Of a stretch of 64,000 nt of DNA, positions 9,437 to 22,070 are shown in pieces. Position numbers and translations under genes: made by a program. Below the pieces are notes generated by a model, which did no database searches, was not told the DNA's origin, and saw only the letters and a list, made by a program, of their open reading frames with translations. The stretch is from Fragum whitleyi. Its lineage: Eukaryota > Mollusca > Bivalvia > Cardiida > Cardiidae. The stretch is taken from assembly GCA_948146395.1 (NCBI GenBank), contig OX411543.1, forward strand, positions 66,413,474 to 66,477,473. Reading direction: 5' to 3'. Within the stretch, counting starts at the first letter, position 1. The number at the start of each line of letters is the position of its first letter.

Positions 9437-12393
9437 ATATGTATTTGAAAAATAAGTCAAAGTAAATTGTTTGCAAAACAACGTTTTGGATCCGAATTTA
9501 TACCAAAGTTCATAGAAGTACCTGGTTAGCACTTAAAACAAATATGTTAATCCAACCGTCATGCATTTGCATGTTCTGTATACAATGACCCTTTTTCCAC
9601 AATATTTTGGTTACACCGGTGTTCATCTTGAGCTTCATTTTCCTCAATAATATCCCAGGACATTCTGTTTTCATTTTTTTTTTTGGAAAATGAAATGCCC
9701 TTAAAATTTGGCCAAACCGTTTTAAATGAACCTTAACTTGACGTCCTCTAGATACCGCATTTGAGATGATTTTCCGAGATCTGTTATATATATATAATAA
9801 TAATAATAATAATGATATAAAAATATGTCCTAAGTATTCATATGTAATCATAAGGTTCGAAGAAAGACGATTCATTACAGAATCTTCAACATGTTAGTCA
9901 GGGGCATTTGAATAATTGATCAATTTATAAGACGGTGTTAACATTGACCTATGGATTTGAACTTACCATTATTCTAGACACTGTAGACGATAAATTACCT
10001 CTTAACACTATTATCACAACAAATGTAATCGCATTCACATGGAAATGTAGACATTTGTTAGCGTTTGCCTTGGAATTAATTCACAATGATGTCATTCCGT
10101 GGTAGACGAATGTAAAAAAAATCCTATATATACTGAGCAACAAAATAACGCACCATCTTCCCATGATTCTTATTTTCCATCCTTAAATCAAATATTTGAC
10201 TTATATGGCATTACTCTATATTCACCAGGCATTAGTTATTCACTTTTAACTAGATTCATTTATTAAATTACTCGTACATTTTGTTTTCAAGTTTTGCTAC
10301 AGAATAGAGGCATCGAATGAAATCAAATTTGATAAAGTAACACGGTACATATGGGTTTTACGGAAAATCCCATAATTGTCGGACCAAAAAATTTTTCGAG
10401 TTTAACGATAGCATAGCATTGAATTGTGGGAAAAGTACTAATGCCAAAAGTATATTCAACAAGTATAGAATAAGGATACGTACATGTGCTATGAGTTGTC
10501 ATCATTCGGCAATTATGAAGCAAAAAAATGACTCTAACAATTCCACGGTGATTATACGGAATAGACGTCACGTCGCACGTGGGTTTATATGACGTCACAA
10601 TAATAAAATGATTTACTGCGTTTTGTTATCAAATTATAATATGTCCATAAGATCTCCATAGACGATCGGAAAGCATTACAGAAATTCATTTATCTTGAAG
10701 CGCGTTGACCAAATGCGGACAGTTTGTCCCGTTTTGCCATCCCGGACGAAGGCCATGTTTTCGAAGACGAGAGATAATAGTAATCTGGAGATGATGTTCG
10801 TCTAGATATTGTCCTAACTTTCATTTGTAATTTCATAGGATGTAAGTAAGTCAATGTCATGGTCCATTCATTCATCACGAACGTATATTGATTTGCTCTG
10901 TAAGCAGTTATATCGCTTTTTCCGAATTAATGTCAAATTTTGTATATGAATCGAGATGACTATGATAGTTTGAAAAAGAGCACGATAACTCCAAGTGTGA
11001 TGCTAGATACAAAGTTGTAGACCAACTGGATAGCTAGGCTACAATTCAGTCTTTGCTTTAGATGCACGCAACATTTACTTTTACTGATTGTAAAGCACTG
11101 AGATTGATAATTGAGTTTTAACTTCGAGGATTACATATAACTTCTTTGCGCGCCTGACACTCTTCACTGTATCAGTTTTTCGCAACAAGCCAACAAAATG
11201 TTAACAGTTATTTTTCTTCATTTACAAAAGAGGCATACAAGACCCATAGATGTAAATAACTTCGGTATTAAAACTCATACAATTTGGCGTTATTCTTTCT
11301 ATATGCATTGTTGAATTCCGAAGGATTAACAGGCTATAACCCTAATAATATACAGCCGATTCTACACCTTCTGGTATCATGGGGAAGGATAACTATGAAG
11401 AATTAAAATCTTGAAAAAAAATGGATATAATTAATAACAATGTTATTAGAAGTTATAAAAAGCAATAAATATTAATATATATTCATGACCTACAATGGTA
11501 AGATTCGAATTGCGAAACAATTGCATTATGTACGGAAAAGATAGCAAAACATCTTTTCGAGTAATTAAAATTCGCAACGCACCAAAAACATTAACAAATC
11601 AATGAGTTAGATAATGTATGTTTGATACGAGTACAGAGCGCTATTCAAAGAAGAAAACATTTAATGAAATCAGTGGTTATCTGTAATTGATCAGCCTCTC
11701 TTCGCGTTAAGGCTTCTTTGTTTTTGCGATGTTCACATATCGATGGTCTTGCTTTTTTACTCAGACTTCAATTAATAGTATTTACTAAAGTCTCATTTAA
11801 CAAACACCATCTTTCAAATATGTTTTTAACTTAAGTATTATATCTTGAAGAGTAAGTACAAAACTTGTTTATTCGGTGAGAAATAATGTTCATCGAGAAT
11901 TTTTTTCATACAATTATTACTGATCTTGTAATTTTGGATTTAAATGCAAGAGACACGTGCATTCACTATACGCTGAGGGACTAGAGAATGACGAATTTCA
12001 GATTTGGTAAATTTTTTCAGCCTTCCAGAGCGGTGTTATTTCTTCCGTAATGGTTTAAAGTTAAATCGTAACATTAGCAAAGTTTGTACGAAATGTCTTT
12101 TCAATATAAATTAACGCGTAAGAGCACTTTAAAGGTAACTACCCTACTTCTCAATATAACAAAAAGTCATTGGTCTTTGACAAAACCGTAAAAGCTCAGT
12201 AAATTCACGCCACATCTAGATTTTTATTACACCTGAAATTAAAATTTAATATTCTGTCTTGAAATTGTCAATAAATACAGGATTACGAGTAGATTGCCCA
12301 TCTTCCCCTAAAAGGCTAGTTAGGGTCAAGGAAAGATGTTGAGTCGTATTTAGGTTAAGCCTTCACCACAGTTACTTTTTCGGTTACTTTCAT
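9437..12393. other. Long unique AT-rich stretch without recognised gene
   Basis: No supported gene. A short (TAA)n tract lies at about 9793-9816. At 10131, TACTGAGCAACAAAATAACG looks like a single Tc1/mariner-type terminus, but no matching inverted end was found. The minus frame at 10690-10878 has no recognisable domain. Confidence 0.5.
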
Positions 12394-12897
12394 AATCAAA
12401 GCCCTAAAAGCGCTGAAGGCCTTGTTTATAAAGAGGCAAGGTGATATTTGAAGGCATGCACTCCAATTTTTTAATCTTTTAAGCAATGCTTTTTTAGGCG
12501 AGAGAAACGAAGGGTTCCTTTTACCTATAGAGATCGTCAGCCTCATTCCGAACTCACTTCAAAGGGAAAATGTCGAACGGTATTTTCACAATATAGCGCC
12601 GCCAAAAACAACTAATTCCCAATGTAAAAATTACTACGCCCGTATTACTACGCTTTGCAGACAGGCACAACTCGCGTTTTTATAATTTAAGTTGAGTTGA
12701 TTTGTTTGCTACTAGTCAGTCAATTTATCTATCGATCATTCCGTCTAACAATCGTTAAAAAGGTCACAAGCTTGTCGGCTTTTTTACATTGAATTGAATT
12801 CCATAAAGAAATTGTATTTTACTGTGGGAACACAAGAAATTGACAGGGACAATTTCTCGTATTCCCACAATATGGTCCACCCTGTACTCATACCCCA
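12394..12897 (+). repeat. Dispersed 500-bp repeat, copy 1
   Basis: Starts AATCAAAGCCCTAAAAGCGC, with a short internal palindrome, and ends near CCACCCTGTACTCATACCC. It shares most of its length with 32181-32689, including strings GACAGGCACAACTCG, GCTACTAGTCAGTCA and ATTGTATTTTACTGTGGGAA. It may be the left end of a larger element, because 32181-35227 has a matching inverted right end. The class is not established. Confidence 0.7.
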
Positions 12898-15480
12898 TTA
12901 TCTTTTGTCGTTGGAAACAGCAATCATGTTGGTCGTGACGGTAAAGAAACCGGAATTACTTTTAATTTTAGTCAGAAATTGGTGAGAAACAAGTTTTAAC
13001 ACAAAAAAATTCTATTCTGAATCTTTCCAATGGCGAAAACATGAAATTCTATTTTTTGCGTTTTTTCTAGTCCTTCAGTGTATCAAGGAACAAGTGTAAT
13101 TTATTATCTACTTGATTTTAAGAGTTTAGTTAGGCAAGTTCTTTGTAATATTGATCACTCTTGAGTTTAATATCCATCGCCCCGTAAAACACACGCGCCT
13201 CACAACAACATCAATAGAAAAAAAAGACACAAAACAGATATTCAATTATTCATCTTTAAGTACATTTTGTTTGGGCTATCCTACAATGTATGTATTAATG
13301 TACTTACATTTTCATAAAGTTTGCAAGTTATTTACACCAGATAGAAAACACAAGAAAGCAAAAAAGGCCAAAAAATCGAATTCTATAAACGGTATCAGAC
13401 GCGTCAATTTCGCAAGATAATCTTACAACCGAAATAGTTTTAATTAGCTCTAGTTAGATTACTGGTGAAACATTTATTTAATTGCAGATGGTGTATCGAA
13501 ATTAATGTAGGGATGTGATGTAACTGTAGGCATTAATGGCATTTAGCTTCGTTTATGTTTATACCTTTCTAATTAACTTCTAGTGCGAAATTTTGTTAAC
13601 AAATTCCAAAAGTGTTTGGTCAGATGTAAAAGTTGAGGTGTGTATAATGTTTAGCACCTTTGATATTAGATCTTGAAAGCCCTTCTTTATAGAACGCTAC
13701 AAAATACACAATGAGAAGGCGATTTGCGTTGTTAATATGACGAATGTTTTCTGAAGAATAAAATGGTACTTAAGTGTGTCATCGTTCCGGACCATTTTTG
13801 CAAGACAAAAGATCTTATAGTAAAAAATCACCCCCTCATGTGACACTGATACAAGAACAAACAAACAAAAAATAATAATTTTGCCCGTCAAGTTAATGTT
13901 TATATTTTCGCAGTTCCCGGTCATTAAAGCTAGTTTTACAACCTGATAAAAGTAATGAACTTAACTTTTACAAAGAAAAGCTTTAGACATACTAAGAAAG
14001 TAGCTTTGGAAATTTAAACACAAATTTGGCTTGCTTTGTAGGACGTAAATCAAAAGTGCGAGGTGCTTACCATGACGGAGTTTTTTTAAGCACATTGACA
14101 AAACGCATAAAAAGCGCACACTACTTTATACAATAATATTTTGTCCGAAAACTACTGTTCTATGTATAAAATCTGTTCGCATAAAAATTAATATAAATAT
14201 TTAATAAATCTTACTAAATTTATTAAGTAATAATCATGTCTTTCAACACAAAGGATTGGTTCTTTATTTTCCGTTATGATGCTTCATTGAATAACATATC
14301 TAAACAGTCTATCAATGTATAATACGGTTATAATACGGTTATAAAACAATTAAAAGGAGACAACCGACTATCATTTTAACTTCTGGCACGTAAACTTTTA
14401 ATCAGCAAAAAGGAGAAAGTATCCAATTTCTATTGTCAATTTTACATCTACAGTCAACTCTCGTTACAACGACCACGTTTGTTCCCGATAAATATGTCTT
14501 TATAACGAAAACGTCTAGTGCGTTATTTTGTTCCTAATTTGGCCGTTTTCTGGTAGTAGTTTATCCCTGCTGATCCGTAAATCGGATCTTAATTAACCGT
14601 AGAAACACGCTATAATATTTTAAACGTTTATCTGCGATTCTACAGTTAACAAAGGTTGAACTAAAGATTCACTACTTTTGCTATACATGTGTCTGATTTT
14701 CGTTCATGGATATGCTGTTAAAAAAATCGCGGTCACGTTTGACGTTGTAAACTTTATATCAACGCAGTGAAAGAATGCTGTATTACAACTTACCCTATAG
14801 CAGATTGTGTCGTTAACAAACTTATCCGTGGTGTGAACGCATTCTACCGTATTATTTTATAGTAGTGGCCGCACAAATCTTGGATATGTTCAAATTTCCT
14901 ATCGTGAAAAACACTTTTCTGTCTGAATGTGGTTCAGTACAGTTAGATATTGTGAAATCGTACTCTTTCCAGATTTGTTTGTCGTACATACCATATGCAA
15001 AAAAATCTGCTCAAGTTGATACTACAGGAAACAGTAGGGTTGGACTAAGTTCGGAGTACGAAAGAAATAAATAAAATCTAACACGAAGTGTACGTGAAAT
15101 CAATGGTTTGAAACTAGTGTGTTTTTACAACAGATCAATTATTACATCTGAAGATGGTTGATAGAAATACTCTGTTAGAAACCTTATTTTGATAAAGATG
15201 GTGTTTCTTTACTAGAGTAATCATCAAGAGATAGAAGGGCGAGGGCAACAAATGAATTGCGATTTTCCGTTGACTTAATATGATAATACTATGATTAAAC
15301 AACTAAGTTTTACTCTGTTCTTCGTAGTTGATCCCATTCGCACGTGCTTCTGTGTACCGAAACTTTTCGAAAGTGCCTTAGTTAGTTTGACTTACTTCAA
15401 ACTAGTTGACTGTATTAGTGACACGTTCATCTACGTAAAATATTAAGTACATGTACGACTGACTGAGACAATTACCGTAA
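12898..15480. other. Unique AT-rich stretch, no supported gene
   Basis: Short open frames here (12.8, 13.15, 13.7, 14.87 kb) show no domain, no codon bias and no splice structure that I can support. A 13-base string around 14322-14344 is duplicated (ATACGGTTATA). Confidence 0.45.
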
Positions 15481-15481
15481 A

Positions 15482-15643
15482 TGTGACCATAGCTTATATA
15501 AATCAAATATCGGTCGTTTCCCATCGCATAAATGTAGGGTTCAAGTCAATATGACCACACATGTGACCATAACTTAGATTAATCAAATAAATTAAATTTT
15601 GGTCGTTTCCCTTCGCATAAATGTATGGTTCAAGCCAATTTGC
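15482..15643 (+). repeat. Two-copy tandem repeat, about 80 bp
   Basis: The sequence beginning ATGTGACCATAGCTTATATA and ending at GGGTTCAAGTCAAT is repeated at once with scattered substitutions and a small insertion. Confidence 0.75.
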
Positions 15644-15814
15644 CAACTTTCTATAGTCAAATGATCAAATAAGATTCTAAAGTGTTTGCATTATTTGTTT
15701 CTCATTCACATATACTGAGGGACTTAAAAACACATACAAAAAAAAAAATAAAAAAAATAAAACATAAATTCATTTTTTGTACAATTTAAAAATTATGAGA
15801 GAATGTCTCTGAAA

Positions 15815-16062
15815 TAAGGTCAGTAACCAATCTAAGATTGAAATCACCAGATTCCGATCTATTTATCGAGAAATACCATCAAGTGCAACGTAATTTCTGT
15901 TTTACGACGTCAATTTTTTATACATTTAAAAAAAATGAGATTATAAATATGCATTTAGGTTAGTAACCAATCTCAGATTGAAATCACCAGAAATTCCAAT
16001 CTATTTATTTAGAAATACAGTCACGCGCAACGTAATTTCTGTTTTACGACGGTAATGCCGTG
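15815..16062 (+). repeat. Two-copy tandem repeat, 140 bp
   Basis: AGTAACCAATCT at 15822 and 15962 starts two copies that both run through AACGTAATTTCTGTTTTACG. The period is 140 bases. Confidence 0.75.
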
Positions 16063-17900
16063 GCATAACGGATGTTGAGTCAAAGAATAATTATCATTTC
16101 TTTGTCACAAAGAGAGCACGAAAACACGTTTGAATATTTTTCCTGGAGTCTTTGAAACCGTTGCCAAGGCCAACAATTAGATAATTGAACGATATTACTA
16201 TGCTGTATATCGGAATTCTAGTACAAAGGGTAATTAATACAAAATTGCCTTCATTTATCAAATAAATGGTCATCTAAAAATGTTGTTTTAAGAAATTAAG
16301 ATTCAAAATGGTATGTATTACCTACTGATCGGTCAGTCACTACATGCGATTAGGAAAGTACGTAGAATTTTTCAAAGTAATAAACGCTCATGACAAAATT
16401 GGCTAAAAGTTTAACCACCCTTAAATTTCAATAAAAACGCGTTCCACACCTTCATTCAATATCGTTGGAATATCTGTCTAAAATCAACTGTTAATTTCAC
16501 GATGTTTGTCAACTGTATGTAATGATATTTGTGTTTCCGCGAAAACCTTCTGTCCTGCAGGTTATCTCAGCGACAAAAGCAGTCACAGATTATTAATGAA
16601 CCAATGATCATTCTCTAGGAAAAATTGTAAATTTAAATTGGACGAATACAATTGACACTTCAGTCTCATTATAAATAATGAACATAGAATTTTGTTCAAT
16701 GATGCAAGTACACTGTTATTCTGTGTTATTTTTTATGTCGCCTCACAGATGCCTGACGTATTTGTAATCTTTTTAACCTATGACTCTCTCGACTCTGGTA
16801 TGGAAAAAAATATTTGCCTGCAAAGTAATCAAGGTCAGACTTAAGTTTGATTTGGCTTAATAATGCGCATTGAAGTAAATCATAAAATAATTCTGTGCGT
16901 TCGAAAAGATAATTTTTAATTTAAATATGTTAAAAGTATGTGTATTCGTAAAATAACCCCGGAATAGTAAAACTGTTGAAACGAAAAAGATAACTTGTTA
17001 TGTTCAAATCACTTCGTAATTAGTTTTTTTAGCAGTCGCAGAAATTCTACAACACTTTGATTGCCGCCATGGCCGATTTTTTATTAACTAATTCAGCGGC
17101 CACAATGACGATTATTGTCAGTGATTAATGGTACAGTTTATGAGGCGCTCGTGTGTGTAATTGTCATTTGTATTATCAACGACAAATTTAAGGGGACATG
17201 TTTCCGTAAAATCAACCATTTTCTAATTTTATGGGGTGAACATCCGAAGGAAAACGCCAATAAGATTCTATCGATCAGAAAATTAGTCATGAAATCGGGA
17301 ATTATTTGAACCACACACTTTTTGAAGCATTGGAAATTACTCTTTGGTGTAAATATTTTGCTTTCTGGATAATTTGCAATAGACGATACGAAAAGGAAAC
17401 GGTCGCCTAAAATGAAATCAGAATTGAACTTAAAAAAAGACTAATAGGATCTTTTTAAAATTCTATTAAGATTTTCTTGACTCCATCTATTCCTATATTC
17501 ACGCTTTAAATGCAACCAACGACCATTTTTGTCTAAAGGTGAAATGTTCGAAAAATTAAGGTCATAGAAATTATACCACAAACATCACAAACCTAGTTTC
17601 TTGTCTAGACACGTGAATACGGCATGGCTGTGCTTATAAAATGACACTGACTCGTATGCCGAGCACGGTTAGCTAACTCTCGGGCAACCGTATTTTTTGT
17701 TTTGTTTTGTAGTGAGATCGATTTTGGATTAAGCCAAAAATCACCCGAAAATTATTAGAGAGGCGCAAATGAGCGACTGATAATTAGTACACCTTATTGG
17801 GATGGACAACTGTTTGCTCGAATAAATTGTTATTTTTGCAATTCCTTGGGAAATGATAAGAAACCAAGAACAGTCCATCATCTTAGACTGTCATGTTCTA
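16063..17900. other. AT-rich stretch with one orphan MITE end
   Basis: No supported gene. At 16489-16515, TTAATTTCACGATG...CAACTG followed by TA resembles the right end of the CAGTTAA...TTAACTG element family seen at 46.8 and 56.1 kb. No left end was found, so this is a truncated or decayed copy. Confidence 0.45.
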
Positions 17901-17904
17901 TCCA

Positions 17905-18140
17905 GTGTCATAAGCCACAGTCATAGCACAAGTGGACTCAAAATTATGGTGGGAGTTTGATCCCTGGCGAGGACACGCATCCTTCCCGACAACTGTCTCC
18001 CACTAACGGGTGGACAATCGTTAACCAATTTTGGTTTGCCTAGAAAGGATGTCATGGTAGAACTAGTGAGAGAAATAAAAGCAAACCATAAGAAGGTGCT
18101 TATCCGTCGCATAAGATTTAAGATGATTTTATCTTGTCAC
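17905..18140 (+). mobile_element. tRNA-derived SINE (family S1), plus strand
   Basis: B-box-like GAGTTTGATCCCTGG is at 17952-17966. The body that follows shares with five other places in the window the order: CTAG(A/G)AAAGGATGT, an AGTGAGAGAAATA-like block, CATA(A/G)...GGTGCT, and CGCATAAGATTTA. The minus frame at 17921-18112 is a shadow of the SINE. Confidence 0.65.
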
Positions 18141-18253
18141 CCCGAGTTATTTATTCACCCTTCAAACACGGCTGATAGTTGCCTGTCACCCTTGTAACCC
18201 TTATACGAATCCCACTCGAAATAATCATTGTTCTGTTATTTTACATTGTTATT

Positions 18254-19220
18254 AGCTCACCTGAGCGTGTTCAAGGGCAGCTTTTACGATCACCCTGACT
18301 CCGTCGTCTGTCGTGTGTCGTGCGTCGTCAATTTTCCAATTTTAATGAATGTTCCCTGTGTGACGCTATTTCAAAATTGTTCAAAACATTCAGATTGGTT
18401 GATAAATATTGGCGGGACTTATTTTGAGCCCGAAATCTTTCAATGACATCTCCCACTGAATCACTCGGCCGATTTCAATGAAACTTTACAAGAATGTTCC
18501 TTAGGTGATCCTTTTGATTAAATTGTTCGCGAAATTCCGATTGGCCCATAAATATAGGCGTGACAGGGCGAGGCTTATTTTGAGTCCAAGATCTTTGAAC
18601 GTCATCTCCTCCTGAACCACTGGGTCGATTTTAATGAATCTTTATCAGAATGTTCCTTGGGTGACCCTTTTTCAAAAATTGTTCGCAAAATTTTGATTGG
18701 GTGATGAAATGGGCGAGGCAGGGCGGAGCTTATTTTGAGCCCAAAATCTTTGAACGACATCTACTCCTGAACCACTGGGCCGATTTTAATGAAACTTTAC
18801 GAGAATGTTCATTAATTGACCCTTTTTAAAAATTATTCGCGAAATTTTGATTGGTCCATGAATATGGGCGTGGCAGGGCGGAACTTTTTTGAGCCCGAAA
18901 TCTTTGAATGACATATCCTGAAACATTTGGCTGATTTCAATGAAACTTTACCGGAATGTTTTTGATGACCCACTTCAATTTTTTGGCAAAATTTTGATTA
19001 GGACATAAATATGGGCATGGCATAACGGGGCTTCTTTTGAGTCTCCTCTGTAATGAATGTGTGGGCAGAGCATTTTATCACTGATAATTCCTGGAATAAC
19101 ATCTCCTCTTCAACAATAAGGCAAAAGCGAATGTAACTTTGCCCGAAATTTTCTTGGATGAGATACACTGGACCAATACAATTTAGGTGAGCGATTTAGG
19201 GTCATTCTGACCTCCTTGGT
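18254..19220 (+). repeat. GCTCACCTGAGC-type repeat element
   Basis: Opens with AGCTCACCTGAGCGTGTTC and a TCGTC-rich run, then carries four or five diverged units. These read roughly 'gaacgacatctcctcctgaa', 'gatttcaatgaaactttac', 'gaatgttcctt' and 'gggcgtggcagggcggagctt'. It closes with AGGTGAGCGATTTAGGGTC. Unit spacing is about 130-140 bases. There is no coding potential. The same type recurs at 27.99, 32.83, 36.92 and 61.19 kb, always on this strand. Confidence 0.75.
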
Positions 19221-20320
19221 AATCACTTCTAATCCATTTAAACACTCTTTGCATGCTTGAAAATTTAAAAGGGTTCACCCTTTTTGAGATTATTTATTTT
19301 GCAACTTAAGTACCAAAAAGGTTGTGATGACGAAATCGTTTTTGTAACTTGCATTGTTGATTTATAGCATGATTTATTTTTTGCTTCAGGTATACTCAGT
19401 GACACATAATATCTACTTACGAATTTCTTTTCAAAAATTACTTAACCCTTCTCATGTTGTGAACTGTGATAGGCACTTTAGAGATCAGTCAGCCCATATG
19501 TGCAGTTTCATCTTTGCCTACAATGAATGCTTTGTACCCGATTACTTTTTAGAATACCTCAGACAGAGACCCAAACTAATAGTAATATCTCAAAAATTGC
19601 TAATTCATTTGAAACAAAATTTAGATTCAGCAAGATAAAAAAACAAAAAAATAAAGTGAGAATTAGCTGGACCCTTTCTTTACCACTTACAAAAGAAGAT
19701 GGCCCTAGTATGTCTGTTCACGATAAAGTTGACAACAAAAAGAAACTTTGAGGTAATTTTTAAATTATGATTTTTATCCTTAATTTCATCAGAAAAAAAC
19801 TGTTTGTAAACAAAGAAGAATTGAGTCATGCATTCAGCATTATTTATCATATTTACCACGGCGTAGCTTCCTGAAATGAAGTGTTCGTATGTCTGAAAAA
19901 TATGCCAAAGGATTCATCATAACGACGGGGAAAGTAGCCCTCTCTCTGGAGACAAAATTATTAGCTTATAAGAGTGGGCTACGTTTTCGCCGCTATGGGT
20001 CACAAGGATTCGGCACAGATGGGTTTCAAATACAAAATAGAATATATGGATCTCCCTCGGAAAATCCGAATTTCTACTTAAATTTCACTGCTCTCTGTCT
20101 CTGTCCCTGTCTCTCTTTGTCTCTCTCTCTCTCTCTGTCTCTCTGTCTGTCTGTCTATATCGGACTCTTTGACATACAGTTTATCCAATTATGAATTAAT
20201 TGTCTATGGTTATAAGCTATCTTTTTTAGAATATTTGCATGTTATCATTTTCAATAAATTTTTTATCGAATTCGCTTGTAGTTTTGCGACTACCTTTCAT
20301 TAAATGGTTTGTTTTATTAG
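19221..20320. other. AT-rich stretch with short TC-rich microsatellite
   Basis: No supported gene. A TCTC/TGTC microsatellite lies at 20092-20157 and produces the end of the frame at 19889-20194. The overlapping frames at 19354-19751 show no domain. Confidence 0.5.
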
Positions 20321-20480
20321 GATTTTACGCCGCTTTTTACAATCTTTCAGTATATCAAGGCAGCCTGGGCACCTAACAATGGATTTCTGGTATTCCTCTC
20401 ACCAGTACTACCTTCACATCCTTTCCTAGCCCCCCAGCTGCTATCTAACATAGGTCTACGATTTCAACCAGTTGGTGAGA
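20320..20480 (-). mobile_element. SINE family S1, minus strand, 5'-truncated
   Basis: Contains, on the plus strand, CACCTAACAATGGATTTCTG, GTATTCCTCTCACCAGTA, CACATCCTTTCCTAGCC and CATAGGTCTACGAT, the same ordered blocks as the copies at 41.5 and 54.7 kb. The tRNA-like head is missing. Confidence 0.65.
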
Positions 20481-20990
20481 GCCTTTTCATTTATCCGTTC
20501 GTCTGTTCTCCAAATTTGCATAGGAAATAAGTCCTAAACTTGTGCATGGATTTCAAAATGACTTTGTGTAATTGTCTTTGTCATGGGTAAAGTTGCAATT
20601 TCAAAAAGATCCAAATAACTCCTAAGTCACAGGTCAAAGTCAAATGTAGAGCTTGTTGGGAACTCATATGTACATCTATGGATAGAATATTTTCTCCACC
20701 ATTAGAAATGTTTCATTCATGGTCAAGGGCAAATGTCGAAAGTATTTTTTCAAAATCTAAGAATGGGTTTAAAAAAAGAATATTATTCTCCGTAATGAAA
20801 GGTGCATGGCCAAGGTTAAGGCTGCGATGATGATGAAAATTTGCAGGGTCGACAGTTATCCTGGTAGAACTATCTAGTATTTACTATCTAATTATAATTA
20901 GATATATTTCGTTTTTGGTCCATAGCAATGGAAAATTTTCGGTTCATTCAATGAAATCAATCTCTATTCATTTCAACTGATAAGTGAAAA
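20480..20990. repeat. Degenerate dispersed repeat fragment
   Basis: The string ATGGATTTCAAAATGACTT...GGTAAAGTTGCA is shared with about 47290-47400. It is otherwise decayed, and no gene is visible. Confidence 0.4.
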
Positions 20991-20994
20991 TAGC

Positions 20995-22070
20995 AAACTT
21001 ATTCAATTTTTCGGCTCCCCTGACGTCGTTGCGTCTTCTTTTTTCTTGTTTATTTTTTTTCATATTGCGTCAAATGATAATGTTTGCGCTCAAGAACCAA
21101 CAGTTTTCATTCGATTGTCTTCAAACTTTCTAAGAATGGTTCGACCATCACAAGGATGGTTTTTCGAAAAAGGGTCCGTTTCGTAAAGCGTCACGGAAAA
21201 TATATTCCGAAAGAATTGAAAAAAAAAGATATTTAGAAAATCCTCGTTAACGCTCTAAAGTCCACAGTTTTCATCCGATTATCTTCAAACTTGGTCAAAA
21301 TGTTTGGACCATCATAAGAATCATTCTTTTCGAAAATGGGTCAGATCCGACGTGCGTTATGGGAAAGTAGCATTATAAAACATTTAATTTGAAAATCATT
21401 ACTGTCGTATACCTGGTACAGTGTAATAAAAAGTGGCCAGTGTAGAAGCAAGATGGCGGACGTAATTGACGATAAAGTTACCGCTTCAATTTCGGTTTTT
21501 GCTAATTACCAAACTTTATCGGTTGAATCCAATCTGTGTAGTAGTCATCACGAGTTATGACTGAGAAAATAAGAAAATCGGACATTTCATGTTAGTCACA
21601 AAATCTATCATAAAACACCATCAGTGAAATTAACCTGTATTTTTTCGGTTGAAAATGTACTTACATTTTATCGGTGTTTACGTCCGCCATCTTGCATGCT
21701 GAGCCCATGACACTTTTTTTTACTACACTGTACCAGGAATACGACTGTGATCTTCGTTAACGCTCTTTAGTCCACAATTTTCGTTCGATTTACTTGCTAA
21801 GGATGATTGTACAATCATTCCAAAATAGGTCATACCTGTCAAGTATCACAGGAAAAGGGGCCAAATGAAAATTTAATAAGAAAAACCTTGTTAACGCTCT
21901 TAAGTCAACAGTTTTATTCAGATTGTCTTCAAACTTGCTCAGAATGATTGTATTATCACAATGGTTGCTCCCTTTTAAAATTTCTCTGATTCTCGATTTT
22001 AGAGTCATGAGAAAAGGGGCCTATATTTGAAATTAAATTTTAAAAAATCCTTGTTGACACTTCTTCATTT
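20995..22070 (+). repeat. Tandem array of about 150-bp units
   Basis: Four units start near 21091, 21252, 21760 and 21895. Each has GCTCT(A/T)(A/T)AGTC(C/A)ACA, a TTCATCCGATTATCTTCAAA-like block, 'gaatgattg...atcacaa', and a GGAAAAGGGGCC-like tail. They are clearly related to the units at 28 kb. A small TIR element interrupts the second unit. Confidence 0.7.
21398..21749. mobile_element. Small TIR element (MITE) inserted in tandem array
   Basis: Inverted ends of about 60 bases: the left end has GTCGTATACCTGGTACAGTG and AAGATGGCGGACGTAA, and the right end has TTACGTCCGCCATCTTGC and CACTGTACCAGGAATACGAC. The flanking array unit reads GAAAATC before it and ATCTTCGTTAACGCTC after it. Sister units read GAAAATCCTCGTTAACGCTC uninterrupted, which suggests a 3-bp ATC target duplication. 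There is no coding capacity. Superfamily not determined. Confidence 0.75.

Noticed and set aside
10131..10160. Tc1-like terminus TACTGAGCAACAAAATAACG
   Set aside because: No inverted partner found in the following kilobases; kept only as a remark.
10690..10878. 62-codon minus frame in locally GC-richer DNA
   Set aside because: No motif, homology cue or splice context that I can defend.
14451..15412. Pogo/Tigger-like element bounded by TACAGTCAACT and AGTTGACTGTA
   Set aside because: Only about 9 bases match between the ends, and there is no transposase; could be chance.
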